64,000 bases of DNA from Nemopilema nomurai (lineage: Eukaryota; Cnidaria; Scyphozoa; Rhizostomeae; Rhizostomatidae), in assembly GCA_003864495.1 (NCBI GenBank), contig ML133454.1, positions 2,957,233-3,021,232 of the forward strand, given 5' to 3'. Below, piece after piece: positions 36,054-49,600 of this stretch. A program made the translations under genes and the position numbers. Numbering within the stretch: the first letter of the stretch is position 1; each line of letters opens with the position of its first letter. The notes beneath the pieces were generated by a model. That model worked only from the letters and a program-made list of their open reading frames with translations, made no database searches and was not told the origin of the DNA.

Positions 36054-36281
36054 TTACTGTTGGCAGGCATCGTTCGGTCCAGGCAGCAGGTGGGTGTGGT
36101 AGTTAGTGGCATCCTTTTGCCGAACACCCCAAAATGTGGACCCAGTTATAATCGTGTCTTTCCGTATCACCCAGGCCTTGGACAGCGTGGCATACCTATA
36201 CCTGTCCAACTCAGTCCACTCCTTGCCACCACCCCACCACCGTAGCACCTGGCAGCCTCCCTGTATCACGTCCTCCGGCTC
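36054..36281 (-). CDS. Possible terminal exon of an unrecognised gene (or retroposed fragment)
   Basis: A GC-rich island in AT-rich surroundings. On the minus strand it opens after an acceptor (TGTAGCAG, again a tandem NAG-NAG site) and reads 75 codons to a stop. The residues are rich in Trp, Gly and Tyr (GGCQVLRWWGGGKEWTELDR, then KAWVIRKDTIITGSTFWGVR, ending HTHLLPGPNDACQQ). The composition looks coding rather than random, but I do not recognise the family, and no upstream exon was found between 36282 and 40 kb. Alternatives are a processed fragment of another gene, or coding on the plus strand, where frames are also open. Confidence 0.35.
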   Translation of the reverse strand, partial: EPEDVIQGGCQVLRWWGGGKEWTELDRYRYATLSKAWVIRKDTIITGSTFWGVRQKDATNYHTHLLPGPNDACQQ

Positions 36282-37503
36282 CTGCTACAAAGGAATCTTT
36301 GTGTTTCAATTAAGCTGGGAAGCTGTGCCTTACCGAGTTCATAGAAACTGCGGTCGAAATTTGCTCCGGTTTCTTTCTAAGTCGTCACATCTTATCTACT
36401 CATAGATAAACCAGATAAGCTTCTTTTTTCTGTGTCATAAGCATTTTGAAGGTTGTATTTTAGATTAATGTTAGCTATCAGCGAAGCTCAGTTCATAAGA
36501 ATACACTTTTAAATCGTTATCGTTTTGCTCATAAAAACTCCATTACCAACGTAGTCTCTTTGCTTAAATTGATTACGTTCGTTAAGCAAACCTTCCCGCA
36601 AAGCACAAGATAAGATAACATCGCCAGAGTGTGGGCAACTTGATGATCTATGTTTTGACTGATTCTGAAGAATAAGGCCAGGAAGGCAGTTGTTGACCAC
36701 GTGGAGGGTCATTCATAAAAAGGATGTAGCACCTAGTCCCTCGCTGTTTGGCCAGAAACACTTTTAGTGCACAAGGAAAGAGTGTTCTCTCCTTCGCGTT
36801 GATGAAGGCACTACTAGAATAGACATTCAATAGGCAAGGAGCTAGTACTGACCCCTGTAGAGCCCCCCTTTCAACTTGAGAGAAACAGATTTTGCTCTAG
36901 TAGCCTAACTGAAATCTATTAACAGCGATTCACATCAACATTAATTACTTGAGATATTGACTCTGATTTATTTGACACTTATGTTGACATGTCATTCTTC
37001 GTAGACAGCGGGATTCGCGCAATTTTGCGAATGACACGCCTGCAATTCGAGCGCATTGGTATGGCTCGAATCAGATTCAAAAAGACAGCTGCCCTGCTAC
37101 CTATAACTTATGTGTAAGTCGGTCATCAAATCACCCTTTCCTGAATACGTATGTATGAAATGCGGTGACTTAGTGGCTTGGCCGCGTAAATTCAAAGCAA
37201 CAAACAGCTGTTTTCGAAGAATCGGCTCGAATGATTCAATTAATCGTACTTCATCCAATTGATTTAGCGATGATTAGTTTCATATATTGCTGACTTATGC
37301 GCATATCTTACGCTGAAACAAGGGGATTTGCCCGTATTACGGGAACTCAAATCGCAAAGGGCCTAAGAAGACAGCCGGACATCATGTATTCTTCACTTTA
37401 ACCGAGGGATTTCGAAACTAAGATTCGTCAAATCTATCCAAAGGCAATAAATCTTCAATCTGGATTCTTCCATACATAAGTCTTCATTTCGATAAGTATT
37501 ATT
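36282..37503. other. Gene-free stretch
   Basis: No coding or repeat structure recognised. If the exon at 36054-36281 is real, its upstream intron would begin here. Confidence 0.35.
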
Positions 37504-38010
37504 TGCCTTTCTGTAAGGATTAAATTTTAGCATTTCGATCATTGAATGGATCCTAATCAATGCTTGGGTGGCCCCTTCAAGTCGGCCATATTCAAACTAA
37601 TGTTTAGAAGTAAACTTTCAGAGACTTCAATTCGCAGAAGTGTCCCTTTTTTATTTCGATGCTTTGAAGAAATGCCTTTCTGTAAGGATTAAATTTTAGC
37701 ATTTCGATCATTGAATGGATCCTAATCAATGCTTGGGTGGCCCCTTCAAGTCGGCCATATTCAAACTAATGTTTAGAAGTAAACTTTCAGAGACTTCAAT
37801 TCGCAGAAGTGTCCCTTTTTTATTTCGATGCTTTGAAGAAATGCCTTTCTGTAAGGATTAACTTTTAGCATTTCGATCATTGAATGGATCCTAATCAATG
37901 CTTGGGTGGCCCCTTCAAGTCGGCCATATTCAAACTAATGTTTAGAAGTAAACTTTCAGAGACTTCAATTCGCAGAAGTGTCCCTTTTTTATTTCGATGC
38001 TTTGAAGAAA
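37504..38010. repeat. 169-bp tandem repeat, three near-identical copies
   Basis: Units start at 37504, 37673 and 37842, each beginning tgcctttctgtaaggatta. The only difference I found within the units is attaaatttt versus attaactttt in the third. An exact spacing of 169 bp with near identity means recent tandem duplication or a satellite-type array, possibly collapsed in assembly. Confidence 0.95.
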
Positions 38011-39299
38011 TGCCTTTTTCTTGCCTTGTTCGCGGACGCCTTTCCCTGTTCGGTCAGAATGGCCCCTGAAAGATAGCACCTCCCATGAACGCGTGTGAAG
38101 AATCAAGAGCGCAGCCTCCACATTTCCAGGCAATACAACTTGTCCTTGGCTTCTCCACACTTTCGTTGCCGCATATGAAACCTGTCCATCTCAGGTCCAA
38201 CCAACTCATCTCACTTCGTACACCCTTATAATCGCACACACAATATTCTTTGAAATTCCTGAAGGCCATCTTTAGATTTAGTTGTCAACTTCTATTTGAG
38301 TTGTCTGTTTATCAAAAAACATGAGGAATCCATTGAGGCTTCCCTCTAAAAGAGCATGTTTATCCAAGCCGTGAACTTTAACCTCGTACAAAAAATTTTT
38401 AATAAATAATTTCTATGCTGTCGGAAAAGAAAGTATCAGTTAGATTGACTCAAAAATCTATGGAAAGGGTGCTGCAAAAACATCTAGTCAAATTTACCAT
38501 CATCTAGATTTTGTCGGATTGGATTACTTAGGCCACCAATTATACTGAACGAAATACCCCCAAAGTGGTGCTTTTATAGAAGCCTGCTCTTGCACACGCA
38601 TCAACGTACCTTGCTAAGATAAACATCAAAATTAAGTCATCTTACTTGAATATATTATTCTGCGTCGTATGTCCAATTATAGGATGTGTTGTTTGTCAAC
38701 ATCCTGTTAACATTTTCTAGTCGACTGGCCCATTCTTGCAAATCTAACAATGCTGTTCAGCAAATATACACAATGTCATACTATTGAGCCTACTCTCCGT
38801 TGCTAGGTAACATCTCCATGCGAAATGGTCTGCGGGATTCTAGACCATGTGGATATTTATATTTTCAATCAAATTGCCTTCTTGAGCCTGTACTACTTTT
38901 TCAGCTGTTGTCTTCAATTGGTCAATGCGACGCCAAGCGCACAGTAAACACGTTTCGAATGGTCATACTTGAAGCAACGAGTCCCCATCTATGTTTGATG
39001 AATCCAAAACATAATCATTTGAAGCAGAAAATATTTCATTCGTAGTAGAATGCTCGCTGATGTTCTTTTAACATCACGATGATGCTGCATATTTCACAAA
39101 ATTGGATTCGACTACCTAATTATATTAGGTTTTATACAATAGAAATGTAGCTAAGTTAGGTTTTTCATTTCGCGCGAGGTCACAATTTTGATGGAACTTT
39201 AACAAATACCGTGTAGATTTTGTCTAGGGCTAGAGTATGTCAAGTTGACTGAAGCCACAGTTTTTTGGATGAGGTGAGTTCAAAGAATAAGGGATTGGG

Positions 39300-39300
<1 letters not shown>
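38011..39300. other. Gene-free stretch
   Basis: Short open frames only, none with family features or splice support. Confidence 0.4.

Positions 39301-39393
<93 letters not shown>
39301..39393. repeat. (GAT)31 microsatellite
   Basis: 31 perfect copies of GAT in a row. Its minus-strand frames translate as poly-His and poly-Ser runs, which are by-products and not proteins. Uninterrupted trinucleotide runs of this length are usually polymorphic. Confidence 0.97.
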
Positions 39394-40672
39394 AGACCGA
39401 TTGACGCAGCAGTGAGGAATCGCCAGCAGAAATAGTAGAAAGAAATTCGACCATTATTACGCCAATCGGCTGCTGCACGAGACATAAAGATGGACATTAT
39501 TATTTGGAGATATAGTTGCAAGCCTTATCGGAACATAAAAAATCCGAATCGACTGTTGTATTTCTTGACTGGCGCCAAAATAGGTCAGCTGGATGACTGA
39601 GCTTCCATTTTATAGTCATTCTTGTTTGCGAGCATATGAAGATATTAGACAGATGACCTTAAGTGTTTCTAAGGCATAAATCTTTCATGCTTTGATGAAG
39701 TACTTTGCTGAAACAAATGCAAGTTTGGTGTGGAAGGTGCATAATCAACTGTTTCAGCAAGCAAAGCGCGGGCACTCGCGGAAACTCTCACAATCAACGC
39801 GGAATACATTGGCGCAGAAATGGAATACCCATTGCGCGTGCTTTCCAGGTAAAGTGTCGTGTAAATCTTGTCAAGGTTAATAGGATAAGAAGTGACATAT
39901 TGTAGGGATGTATGTCTAATTAACATTGTACATAACATCATACACTTAAGAACCACGAATGCACGTAAACTCTAATAAACATGTTTCTTAGCTATGTTTC
40001 TTTTTCGTGCAAGTGAAACAAACTGCGAAGTTGTATAGTTCCATTATCAGCATTAAGATGTCGTCCAAGGTGCTCCATCAGAATGCAACTCTACATGCTT
40101 GGTGTGTCAAAACAATTCAATTAGATGCATAGTTGTTTTATCTTCAAACAGATAGAGCTCTTTCTTAAAAAAGCTGCAGCATCAATTCTACTTCAATCTA
40201 TAACCTTTTCAAGTCATCAAGCAGAACAAAGGGCCTATTTTGGTATCAAGCAATATTGAGTAGAGCGTACAAGGTGGAGCGACTGCCAAACTGCTTAGAA
40301 ATTGGGCATCTAATTGTGATGATCTGATTTTAAATGTTTTAACTGCTCGGGAGCTCTTATCGCCGACTTAATTAAAGACATGTGCAGGTCCCGTATACCA
40401 CCTGTTTCTTCAAACACGCACCCATTACTTTCCTCCCATCCGATTGGCTGTTGCCTACCTTTGTTTCTTGACAATTGTAGACCAAGTGATGTTTGATCGC
40501 TTCTAGCGCAAGTCTGCATTTCTTAAGTGTCCAGGCGATATTCGGACGGTGATCCGGTGCACAATCAAGCAGCGTTGGCAACAATTGCTTAACCGCTTCG
40601 TTCCGTACTCCCGAGTATTATGCACCCGCTAAGAGTAGTCCAGCCGGCCTGATAGTGTAGTTGCAGTGAACC
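39394..40672. other. Upstream region of the CNTNAP-like gene
   Basis: No exon recognised. Likely carries the promoter and 5' UTR of the gene starting at 40673; no specific element could be assigned. Confidence 0.35.
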
Positions 40673-43600
40673 ATGTCCAGGCGTGTAATTTGCCTTTATA
40701 TTGTTCTTTTTCTGGCGATAGTACACAAGTGTGTTCCTCACGTTGTGGAATTTGCAGGGAAAGAACTCATAGCAGTGGACCTGTCGAAACGGGCAATCAA
40801 TGCCGCAAGCACGCACATCACGTTCCGGTTCAAAACAATCAATGCGTTTGGCATGATCATGTACAGCAAGGGGACGCAGGGCGATTATCTGCTTATCGAA
40901 CTGGTGCAGGGAATGCTTCGGTGAGTGTGTACCCTGTTTTCTTATGCATTTTGCTGCTCCTCGTTCAGCAAGCAGTTCAATCCTACCAGCGTTCTCTTGT
41001 CTTTGTTTTTCAAAATTACTCAAGTATGTAGAGGAGGAATACGTATTTTGATGCCATGCGAGGTCTGTAAATGGATTCCTTTTATATGTAAATGAAACAT
41101 TTTCGAAAAGACACCTTTACGCTCTTATTTCACTCCCTGCTGCCCCTATACTAACTTTCCGCATGTTTTTTGCGTTGTACAAAGTGAAACATGCGAAAAG
41201 TATTTATAGAAATGGGACAAACCTAGTCATATGGGTTGGAATTTCATGACTAATTGAGGTCATGTAGACGATTATATGAGAGAGAGATTTGAGCAAGAGC
41301 AAATTAAAGCTGATTTTTGTAAATTTTACATGAAAACTTCATTCGTTTGATGTAAAAAACATGGACCAATAATTCCCCGGCAAATCTTCTGATGTATTTT
41401 TACGCTTTTTAATCCTAGTTCCGCGGCTCCTCGTTATATTGAGGTTTTATGGTTTCCTAATATGTTTGAAATTAATTTCGCTACCTGTTGACTTGTAATG
41501 TGCGGTCGCACTGCCAGCATCCGCAAACCAATAATATCACAGCTCCGTGCAAAACACTCACACTTGACCAGCCGGATAATGCACCAGGGCTTTTTAACAT
41601 CAAAGCCGAGGTCAATTCACAAGTGATTTAGACACGTGGAGAAGTTCTCCGCGCACAATAACGTTAGCAGTTACATCTCTCTGAATTGTTCAATAGCACG
41701 CTCTTTGTCGATACACACTGAGCAAAGTCGATCTCTATTTGGGTGTCTGTCATAGTAACGAAGGACATGCAGCTTTCAGTTTGGTGGCGAGTGAATGTCT
41801 CGTTCTGTTTGGGCCACCGAATTCAAAGCCGCCCGTTCAAAGTTCGAGTACTGCTTCCTGTTGGGACAATGCTGCGTCACTAAAGTTAGGGCTTTTCTCG
41901 ATAATGCAATGTCTCTGTTGATTTTTTTGTCTGCACCAGGTCATCTAAGAGTTTTATTGCTACAAAAAGCAGTTTAGTCGGCTGTAGTGCGGCAGCAACA
42001 AAATACATAGCAGTGAAACAAGCTCTCTTGGTAGCGCTGAAAATAAAAGTTTACCTGCTTTTAACACTGCAATTGCTTTCACTCGGATTAAACATTGGAA
42101 TCCTGCTGTGTAGTTTCACTCGTTTCCTGAAAGTACAAGCGTTCTGCACAGCGGAAAGTTGGATGGCATTGAAAACCAAAGCACATTCGTAATACCGGAT
42201 AGTCTGCTTCGTTCTACACTGTGTCTCAAGTCACTGCATAACAAGCCTCCAGGATGACATGCCTGCAATGACTTAATTTGCTTCATTTCTGTATTTGGTA
42301 TGATTTTAACAGCAGCCTGTCATTAAAACCCCATTTAGCAGCTCCAGCAGTTTTCCTGTCAAGAGACCTGCTTTAGATTACCTTTGGTGACTCATCAATT
42401 ACACAATTATAGTTGACAAAGCATTTTTTGCAAATGTTTTTAGTTCATCGACTGGATTAAATCAATCAATAAGCTTAAATTTCCAAGGATGCTTTTAGTT
42501 GTAAGATAAAGAGATAGACGTGAAAGGTTTTCGCACGTGCCACAGAGAGATGTGTAGATATTACGTTCTTGTTAAAAGCTGTTAAAAACCTTAAGGCCTA
42601 TAGAATTCAGCTTAAGAAACGGAAAAAGTCTGCTATGGTCATCTTTGATAGTAAATCGTGCACAGCCACCTGCTGGGCTGAAAAGAAGATGTTTTGCACT
42701 TGATTACGTCATTGCAGATTGTGTACCTTGGTGCATGATAGTGTACTTCGAAACGGAAATGTTTTTTGGCGGAAAAGCTTGCCTTATGCACGAAGATTTA
42801 CGTGGAAAGTCCCCCGCTTACTCCGTGAAAGAGGCCCATAAGTCTTTTTGGAAACTTACTTGCTAGTCCATGATCAAGGAAACGGAACGCCCTGTGATTT
42901 TGACAAACTAAACAGCTTTCGAGGGAAAGGCATTTGGATTTGTTTCCAGCATCAAAGTGCCAAGCCGCTATGTATTTTGATACCTTAAGCAGTTTTGTTC
43001 AGCTTGATTTGACAAAACAGCGTGCCAAAGGAAAGCTACGAATCAAATATGGCAGGGTATACGGTGCAAAGCGATGTATGTTGGTCGTGGTGCCCTTGCC
43101 CCTTTCCCTTTTTATATGGTGGTTCCCCTGAAAGCATTTCCTTCAGCGAAAGGTAAGTTCCATGCAAGCCAAGTTCTGCAACGAAAAATGACCCTTTCCG
43201 AATGTTGAGTTCAGGCTTCCCGATAGAGCCCTTGTTATTGTTAAGTGCAGACTCAACTAAGGGCAATAAGATCAGTCTTTGAAATCCGGTTTTTGGACAC
43301 ATTTTGCGGGCTGCGTATGATTTCCTGTTGGATTTAGGGAATCGCAAGGTAGGGAGGCGAATCTTCTCTGGTTTTGGTCTTTCCCGATTCCTAATCCCGT
43401 GAAGCGATCTCAGCGCTAGGATTAAAGGAGCTCAATGGGCTGATTTGAGAATGGAGAAAAGCACAAAGACATCTGCTTCAAGGTTCACAGAGTAATCCAC
43501 CGAAAGATTTGCGCATGGTCTGGCCCTTTCTTCTTCTACCAACCAGCTCGACTCTCAACACAATTTGCAATCTCAACAAACAGGCTCAGTGGCGATCTTC

Positions 43601-46600
43601 GAAAGAGTTGTGTAAACAAGAACACGCAATTTCAAGCCTTTTATTTGGCGATGCTGTCTGCCATATTTCGTAACATCTTGCATCTTCGTAACATCATATC
43701 AGGGTTCGGAAAACCTCGCATCTAACTATGCAAAGAAGGAAAAATAAATTCGTAAATGTGCTTTTGATGCAATCAGAGGAAACTACGACTCGTAGAAAAG
43801 TTTTCAGTCGTTTATGGTCGAGGATTTCCTCCTTTTTTACTTGCAGACAGAGGCCGGTAGCAGTTTTTCCAAGTTTTTCGTTTTCAGTGACTTGTCGCCC
43901 AAATAAAACCTGTTCCAGGAGTTCTTTAAGTGTACCTATTAGATACCTACAAACCTGAAATACCACAAACAAAGACGGAATATTTTGTTGAAAGCTTTTC
44001 GATGAACAGCCAGAGAAGTTATATTCATATCCTTAAAATAACAAAGAGCAATCTACTTAGAGACTACGGTCTTGGTTTTCAAGACGGCCTAGCTCTATAT
44101 TATCTAAACAGAGATAACAGTAGATCAGTTGATGCTACAGAATGAACATCAAGTAGATTATACAGTTAAGATCCATGGTTACTCACCAGACGAGAATGAA
44201 TTCCTTGCTAAGAAATGCTAATAATGCCCCATTATTCGAAAAGGACACTGGGTATTGAAATCGCTCATTGAGACCAGGTGTTGCGTCATGCAGCGGTCAT
44301 AGCGGGCGAGCTCCTTCACAGAGGACCTGTTATTATGGGGGATCTGGCCAAATGGCTAACATGTCTCTTGCGAACATGTGTAATTAAGTGCACATGCTCT
44401 CTTGACAGTTGCCATCTCGGCGACTGATCGAAAAGATCTAAATGATGCCTTGAAGCTCAACACGCCCATTCCTTTGTTATCTTTGGTGCAATCGAAATCT
44501 GACAGACAAACGCAGGAGATGCAGTGATTTTGTTCTAAAAGATAACACAAATTAGAATGGTATGCGTTTTTAACCATACATGAAGCATATCAGAAGCTAG
44601 ATCTGTTATCTCGGCCTTCACATTGGTGCCTGTCTTGTGCATTGTAGCATCGAGTAATCAACAATTCACAAGAACATAGTTATGACTTGTCGGCAATTCA
44701 AGCTTATCGTATTTCGACTAATGAATGATTGAATACAGTTGAAGTTGAAATGAAGCGATCTATAGAAATCTATAGATATGGTATTACTCTTGACACAGTG
44801 GTAGATATGGCGCTTTTTATGACTTTCTAGCCAAACCTTTTCCTCTTAATTGGCAAATACACTGCTCTTGGTGCTTACTTACATATTCCGCTTTTGCTGC
44901 GAGCATCTAAAGTCTACGATTTCTAAATTGTTGTGCTCTGCTTCAAGCTCAAGAAAGTGATTGGCTTCTAGAATTCATTTTGAAAACGAAAAATTTGTTG
45001 GTTTTTGTAGCAGCAAACAGTGGTAAATTTTGGCAAACTGATAGCTAATGCTAACCAGCGCATTTCTCCAATTTTGGACGATCAGGTGCAGCTAATTAAT
45101 TTCACAGCTTCTTCCTCTTAATTTCCCTTTGAGCGTTTTTTAATTAGAAAAAATCGCATGGTCCGATTTCGATTGCAAATATGAAGATTATTTGCACTGC
45201 CACAGCCAGATGTAAAGCTGTAAGTTAGAATATTACAAAAAGACGATTTAGCAAATCCCCAATTGCCCAAGATTCTGATTTCCATTCTCGTGCCTAATAA
45301 GATCAAAAAACAACCAACAAAGCTCCATGTAAGATTCAGATGAACTTGTGCAAATATAACAGGTTTGTTTGTTCTGGTTTTACTGTCTATAAACAAAATT
45401 AGAGGCCGTAATCACCGATCTCTGCAAACAGTCTTGTAATGAACTTGGCGTTGGCAAATAAATGGCCCAACCGATCTCCGTTTTATTTGTAGACACAGGT
45501 GGAAGGCGACCCTTGTGCCGAGGGTGTGCTACCTCTTTGCTGTTTGCCCAGGTTAATTGCACTTTAAAAGACAGTGCTTGCATTTTTACTGCAGATCGAA
45601 ATGGCGTGTTTCCCCTGCCTTTGTTTGGCCCAGGCTGCAGAGCCACTTGACATTCGTGCAAAATTCGGCCGATTTACGCATTGATGCAGCTTCACCCATT
45701 TGCAAAAGTGTTTTCAAATGCTCCACCGCAGCCAAGCATTCCTATGCACGTCTGCTTGCCACCTAGAGTACTTTGAAACAGCGGCACTATAGTTGCGACT
45801 TGACTGCATTTGACTTCAATCACACAATTGCACCGTATTGATTTCTGCAATGAAGTGTTTATCAAGGAGAAGCCAATTGCTTTCTGATGCCAGAGGTCTT
45901 TCGCCTTCCTTTCCAGACTGATGATAACCTCTTCGAAGGCAATCTTAGCTTTTAGAACTTTTCTATCTCTAGACAGCACTTTCAGTGCGCATAATATCGT
46001 CATATTTAGAAGGAGGGGGTTTCTACCTATTAGGACAATCAACAGTAGAGGGAGATTATTCAAAAACCTTTGTTTCACTTCACCTGCTTTTCAGAATAAG
46101 CAACTGTTACTCCTCTGCAAATGAGAAAATTGATTCCAAAAATAAAGTTTTGCAAACCGACAGAGGACACAAATCTACTTATCTAGGAAGATAAGCCTTC
46201 TTCTAATAACAGATAAATTAAACCTTTCTGCTTGGGCCTTGAAGTGGGATTGACTGCCAAAGAAAGTGTACCAGTAGGGCTTTAGATGCTTGGCAAGGAA
46301 TGTCGGTTCACGAATTTTAGGAGCGGAACATGCACTAGCTTAGAAAATGCACTCAATTGGTTGCTCTATATTTAAGAGATTTTTAAGCAGGTACGAATGA
46401 ATACGAATGAAAACGGCAAATGCTAGCAGGATTAATTCTTCTTCAAGTTTCTGTCTGCAGGCAAAGCAAGAGCAATGTCTTTTGAGAATTTGAACGATTT
46501 GAAAATTTTACTGTCGACAATAAAAATGTCAACAAATAAAATGAGTCCTCGTAGTCTTCGATTACGAACTCTGAGTAGAATTTTAATTGAGAAAAAGTAG

Positions 46601-49600
46601 GGCTGAAAAATCATGGAAATTTCAAAGGCAAGTAGATAATAAAGAATAGCATATGATTATGGTTGAACAATTCTAGCTTCTGTTTTGATTGACTCGTATG
46701 AGCTTCATGAAAGAATCCATGTTTATTTATAAGAAATGGGAATATGTCTTAGGGTTGCTTGGTAACACTGGGTCACGCAGGGGGCACACACATTCTTCAG
46801 GGCTGTCTCTCATAATCCATAGAAACTGCATAACTCGATCGAAAGCAGTATGCAATGTAAAACTAAAAATTCACTTGTTTTCAAAAGTTCTATTTCTCTT
46901 GAGAAGCATTGACGAATAATCAAAGCATAAAGAAATCAAATCAACGGCACTGCTATATATGAGTCCTTTCACTATGTGTGATTAATTTATGCCCGATTCC
47001 TCAAACTCCCAATTTCTCAAACCTCAAACCGTCTTTAAAAAACTTCCGTCAAGCTGCTGTTTTGAAGCTGTCATGAATATTTTACTTACCACACGTGAAT
47101 TCGAAGGGCAATTTATCACCCTCTTCCCTTTTAACTTCACCTGCTAATTTTGAGGTGTTTCAATTTCCTTCGTAATTGTGGTGTGGAACAATAGCATGGT
47201 TTGCGCAACATGAAAGTATCTTTATTTAATTAAATGGTGTTGTCAATGATTTCTGTCAAAGCATCGAATCTGTACTCTAGATGTTTACGTCCCCAAAAAT
47301 TCATATTTTCACAGCTTCGACAACTCAAACTTTCAATGCTTTGAATTGACTGTGTTTCTCATTCAAAATACAGATTGTTGTTTAACTGATCAATGTGAGT
47401 GGAGCAAAGTTTGCACTAAAAACCAGCTTGCTTTTCCATCATTGTCTGCCAAATGACATTGCTTTCAAATACCTGACTGCCAATATAGGCCGTAGCCAGC
47501 GGGACATTAATGACATTGCTTGCGTCATACTGAGCCCCAACTGAATACGGAGCAATGATTTTGCTAAAAATAGCTTTTGTCGTCAATTTTTTTAGAATTG
47601 CATTGAAAAAGATTTAAATTGAACAACTTGTTTGGTGCAAAGTCTTGTAAGAATGTTTTCACGAAGGACTCGCATTTCATGATAAAAGGGGTAACTGAAA
47701 AACATCATTTATGTCTGTATACTGCCATCTCGAGTTGGAATCTTTGTGATCATTTCGGGCTCTTTGCTTCACTTTCTTCACTTTCGTTATTTCCATTTTT
47801 TATCAAAATCATTGAAGTATAGCCATCAGCTTAATTCGGCCTAAAATAGCAGAATGAATTTAAAGGACAAATTTTTTACAAAAGCTGCAAAAGCTTCGAA
47901 AGGCCTGTCCTTTTTGTCCATTACCACTGGTGCCTTTGCTGGCGCATAATATGTGCCTTTTACAAGAATTGCTTTCATGAAACGCACAAAAAGCATGTTA
48001 TTGAGATGGTTGACTGACATTATTCAAGCAATTGGCCCAGAAAAGATCCTTGTCGATCTCTGCTTTGGCAAGCTGCTTATGCAGACTTATTAACCAAAAA
48101 TTGTCAAGGAATTGGGAGTCTAACATTTTCATTTAGAAAAACAAAATCATTAGGTTATTAATGTAGTATTCACGGTTACAACAATTAACAAGATACTCAA
48201 AAAAGTTTGTGATGGCAGAAAGAAGTTAATATGCCTCATGATATGTATTGCTTGGCAAGGACGAAAATTCATGCTTGCTCAAGACAAATCACTGAGATTT
48301 AACTTTAAACCATACCCCTGAGAAACAACCTGCCGAAACTTTAAAAGTCACAAAGAATTATGTTTGTCATTGTGAGCTTAGGCTGCCCTGCGAGAGAGAT
48401 CTGATAAGTTTGCTCAGGCTTTCATTTGAAGCATGAAGCTGTAAGTTGTGTAGTTTCACAGATGCGATACTAGACAAAGTCCCATCCAACATCTAATATT
48501 ATCGCATATCAGATTTGCCATTTGTTACTCAGTGTTGCTTTAACTTCTAATTCTAAATTAATGACACTGAAACTTAAGAGGGAGAGATCAAGTCCCCAAA
48601 AATTTATTCAACCCCTCTCAAATTAGCGATGTTAAGTCCCTCAGCAGACAAAATATCAAATCTACAATCATAAAGAGCAATTAAGCTAGGTCATTTGGGC
48701 CTATTTAGCCATCTTGCTTCCTTATCTCTTGAAACAGTGGTGATAATCAGTAAACGACGTTAAACAAATATGTTTGTTCCCGTGACTCAAGAGATCTTTA
48801 CCCGAGCTTAAATTGTTGTGTGAGGAAATAACGGTCATCGAAGGTGCGTTGGATAGATAAAGAAGTAAATGTCGAGAAGAGATGTTGTTTAAAAGATTTG
48901 TTGTTTAAAAGAACATTTTGCTTTGATTATGGTTAAAATATTAGGCCTGCAAACTCGATATCTGATAAAATGTCTGTGGACATTGAACCATTAAAAGAAA
49001 CTCCTCATTATACATGTTAACATCATTTTGAGTTTACGGGATTTGTAAACTTGATCACAGTTTCTGAAGGAGGTGTTTTGGCGGCTGCTTTTGCGATTGG
49101 AACAAAAATTCTTTCACTCTATTCTAGCATCCTTTCAAAGCTTGAACATAAGATTCACTTTCTGACTTTACGTTCTAGCTACCAAGCTGATTTGGGAAGC
49201 ACTTCAGAAATAACTTCGAAGCAAGATGTCATGGTTGGCAGGGACCTCAGCAATAACCAGTGGCACACCGTAGACATCTTTCGCAAGCGCAACTCCGTAA
49301 ATGTATCCATTGATGGCAAGACCGTAAAATCCGACTCGACTCTCGACTCGTTCACGACTCTTAACCTCGATGCCAAGATATTTGTAGGTGGCGTCTTCGA
49401 AGACACCAACTTCGATTCATCTGCCAGCATGATGTCCAGGTATTACGTAGGCTGCTTGGAAAATCTCCTTTTTGACGGCATGAACATTCTGCACAAGGCA
49501 AAGTACAACGATAAGGACTTTCGCGCGTTTGGTGATGTTGTGTACGAGTGCGGAGAAGTGGTGTATTCCCCCGTTACCTTCCCTGATTACAAGTCTATCA

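Noticed and set aside
39230..39521. Frames with poly-His and poly-Ser runs
   Set aside because: Products of the (GAT)31 microsatellite read on the minus strand.
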